This document shows, in pieces, positions 27,596 through 28,579 of a DNA stretch of 28,579 nt. Location: positions 1-28,579 of the IMG/VR virus record IMGVR_UViG_3300030429_000009; one strand, 5' to 3'. Each line of letters starts with the position of its first letter. Position 1 is the first letter of the stretch. The stretch is from a virus. The notes under the pieces were generated by a model. That model worked only from the letters and a program-made list of their open reading frames with translations, made no database searches and was not told where the DNA came from. A program made the translations under genes and the position numbers.

Positions 27596-27624
27596 TTGAC
27601 GGTACATCTTTTGTGTACTAACGT
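27596..27624 (+). promoter_or_regulatory. Rightward early promoter (PL-like)
   Basis: TTGACG (27596-27601), a 17-base spacer that is operator 4, and TAACGT (27619-27624). It should drive the small genes and the ERF gene. The -10 box is weak (three matches of six), but the -35 box is good, and the operator fills the spacer exactly. Confidence 0.65.
27602..27618. promoter_or_regulatory. Operator 4: GTACATCTTTTGTGTAC
   Basis: An inverted repeat with one mismatch and the same five-base spacer. It lies exactly between the -35 and -10 boxes of the rightward promoter, so repressor binding would block RNA polymerase. Confidence 0.85.
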
Positions 27625-27682
27625 TCTCCCATACCGCCGAAGACGCTCAGGCAGATCGCGGACCGCAAATAGGGAGACCGAC

Positions 27683-27853
27683 ATGACCGACCTTCACAAA
27701 TCCCTCAAGGCGCTGAACGCCGCTGCCTATGTGGCAACCCGCTCTGCATCGGCGGCGGGTGATGCGACCCTTTATCACCGCCTCCGCGACTTGGCGTTCG
27801 AGACCGACAAGATGGTCGACGCCAGTGCTCCGGCTGTTCAGGTGGCATCGTGA
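27683..27853 (+). CDS. Small early protein, hypothetical
   Basis: A 56-residue protein starting at the ATG at 27683, with GGGAG six bases upstream. It reads MTDLHKSLKALNAAAYVATR and then a helical middle (GDATLYHRLRDLAFETDKMV). It is the first gene after the rightward promoter, about 60 bases downstream of the -10 box. It is a short helical protein, such as are often found in phage early operons. Its function is unknown. Confidence 0.65.
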   Translation: MTDLHKSLKALNAAAYVATRSASAAGDATLYHRLRDLAFETDKMVDASAPAVQVAS

Positions 27854-28014
27854 GCCTGCGCGAAGACAACGCCAACGCTGCCCGAGTCCCACCCGGCCAG
27901 TGGGATGCGTACCTCAGCGGCGAGTACCGCCTGCCGCCCGAGGCTTCACCGACTGACCGCAGCGCGCAACCCGGCCTCAATACATACGACTGGCTTGGAA
28001 AGCGGGGGGACTGA
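27850..28014 (+). CDS. Small hypothetical early protein
   Basis: A 54-residue protein starting with GTG at 27850, overlapping the previous stop (GTGA). It reads MSLREDNANAARVPPGQWDA, then YLSGEYRLPPEASPTDRSAQ, and ends in YDWLGKRGD. It is rich in charged and aromatic residues and is probably unstructured in part. It is followed within one base by the ERF gene. I do not recognise the family. Confidence 0.6.
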   Translation: MSLREDNANAARVPPGQWDAYLSGEYRLPPEASPTDRSAQPGLNTYDWLGKRGD

Positions 28015-28015
28015 C

Positions 28016-28579
28016 ATGACCGAAGTTACCAAGATTGAACACGGCGAGCTGGCGCACCACGCGCCTGCCGATCCGATGGTGTCGATGATCGAGCGCCTTG
28101 TGCTCAATCCCGATGCCGATCTGGACAAGCTGGAGCGCATGCTTGCCATGAAAGAGCGCATGGACGAACAGCGCGCCCGCATTTCCTTTGCCCGCGCACT
28201 GTCTCAGGCTCGCGCCGAAATCCCGCCGATCATCAAGGACGCCACGGTTGATTTCACCAGCCAGAAGGGCCGCACCCATTACCAGCATGAGACTCTGGCG
28301 GGCATTGCCAAGGCTATCGACCCGATCTTGGCGCGCTATGGCATTTCCTACCGCTTTCGCACCGATCAAGGCAACGGCGGGGTGCGCGTCACCTGCATCG
28401 TGCAGCACAGCGACGGGCACGCCGAAGAAACCACGCTGACAGGTGCGCCTGACCAGTCCGGCAGCAAGAACGGATTTCAGGCCGTGGGCAGCGCCGTGAC
28501 CTATTTGCAGCGCTACACGCTCAAGGCCGCTCTTGGCCTGTCCGCAGAGGTTGACGACGACGCGCAGGCGGCAACGCCC
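28016..28579 (+). CDS. ERF-family single-strand annealing protein (partial)
   Basis: The first 188 codons of an ERF-family recombinase (PF04404), cut by the window edge. The region 45-175 is characteristic: MDEQRARISFARALSQARAE, IPPIIKDATVDFTSQKGRTH and GSKNGFQAVGSAVTYLQRYT are hallmark stretches of ERF proteins. These bind single strands and anneal homologous DNA in phage recombination, for example to circularise the genome. It starts with ATG at 28016 and comes in the rightward operon, together with the two small genes, under repressor control. The C-terminal tail is missing here. Confidence 0.92.
   Translation, partial: MTEVTKIEHGELAHHAPADPMVSMIERLVLNPDADLDKLERMLAMKERMDEQRARISFARALSQARAEIPPIIKDATVDFTSQKGRTHYQHETLAGIAKAIDPILARYGISYRFRTDQGNGGVRVTCIVQHSDGHAEETTLTGAPDQSGSKNGFQAVGSAVTYLQRYTLKAALGLSAEVDDDAQAATP

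Noticed and set aside
1-28579. CRISPR arrays, tRNA genes, insertion sequences, integrase or attachment sites.
   Set aside because: No direct-repeat array, tRNA-like cloverleaf, transposase or recombinase was seen. They may lie outside the window.

Overview
The window looks like most of the genome of a lambda-like temperate siphovirus or prophage of an alphaproteobacterium, most likely Rhodobacteraceae. This is inferred from the high GC content, GTG and ATG starts with GGAGG-type ribosome sites, the protein flavour (DUF2163-like and DUF6950-like tail-tip genes, DUF2184 capsid, DUF1073 portal), and a GTTC-N7-GTTC box of the alphaproteobacterial LexA type. No integrase, attachment site, lysis gene, tRNA or host gene is visible, so the element continues beyond both edges.

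Layout. From 1 to about 18,000 lies the late morphogenesis module. All of it is on the minus strand, so it reads from right to left: small and large terminase, portal, prohead protease with an internal scaffold start, decoration protein, major capsid, head-tail connectors, minor head protein, tail terminator, tail tube, tail assembly chaperone with an apparent -1 frameshift, tape measure, tail-tip proteins, peptidase, J-like host-specificity protein and a fibre-like protein. Gene overlaps of the ATGA/GTGA type are the rule. From 18,093 to 25,752 lies the leftward early/middle module: putative late regulator, MT-A70 methyltransferase, SF2 helicase, DUF3102-like protein, RusA resolvase, SSB and several small proteins. 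From 25,822 to 27,680 is the immunity region: a Cro-like gene (minus), a CI-like gene (plus), a possible SOS-controlled two-gene cassette (plus), and a rightward early promoter. From 27,683 to the end the rightward early operon begins, with two small genes and an ERF-family single-strand annealing protein cut by the window edge.

How it works together. Four 17-bp inverted repeats of the form GTWCAY-N5-RTGTAC sit in two pairs, one pair between cro-like and cI-like genes and one pair at the rightward promoter 1.5 kb away. This resembles the two operator regions of lambda. The CI-like protein is short and lacks a self-cleavage domain, and a LexA-like box precedes the genes just downstream of it, so induction may go through a separate SOS-controlled factor (inference). 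Late expression seems to follow a lambda Q/PR'/tR' plan: a sigma70-like promoter overlaps the stop codon of the putative late regulator, and an intrinsic terminator lies about 65 bases downstream, before the terminase genes.

The most notable finds are a portal protein whose C-terminal 150 residues look like an Acb1-type 2H phosphoesterase (anti-CBASS), the four-operator immunity system, the promoter-terminator late switch, and a frameshifted tail chaperone that reveals a 114-residue reading frame without its own good start. All assignments come from reading the sequence; no database search was run.
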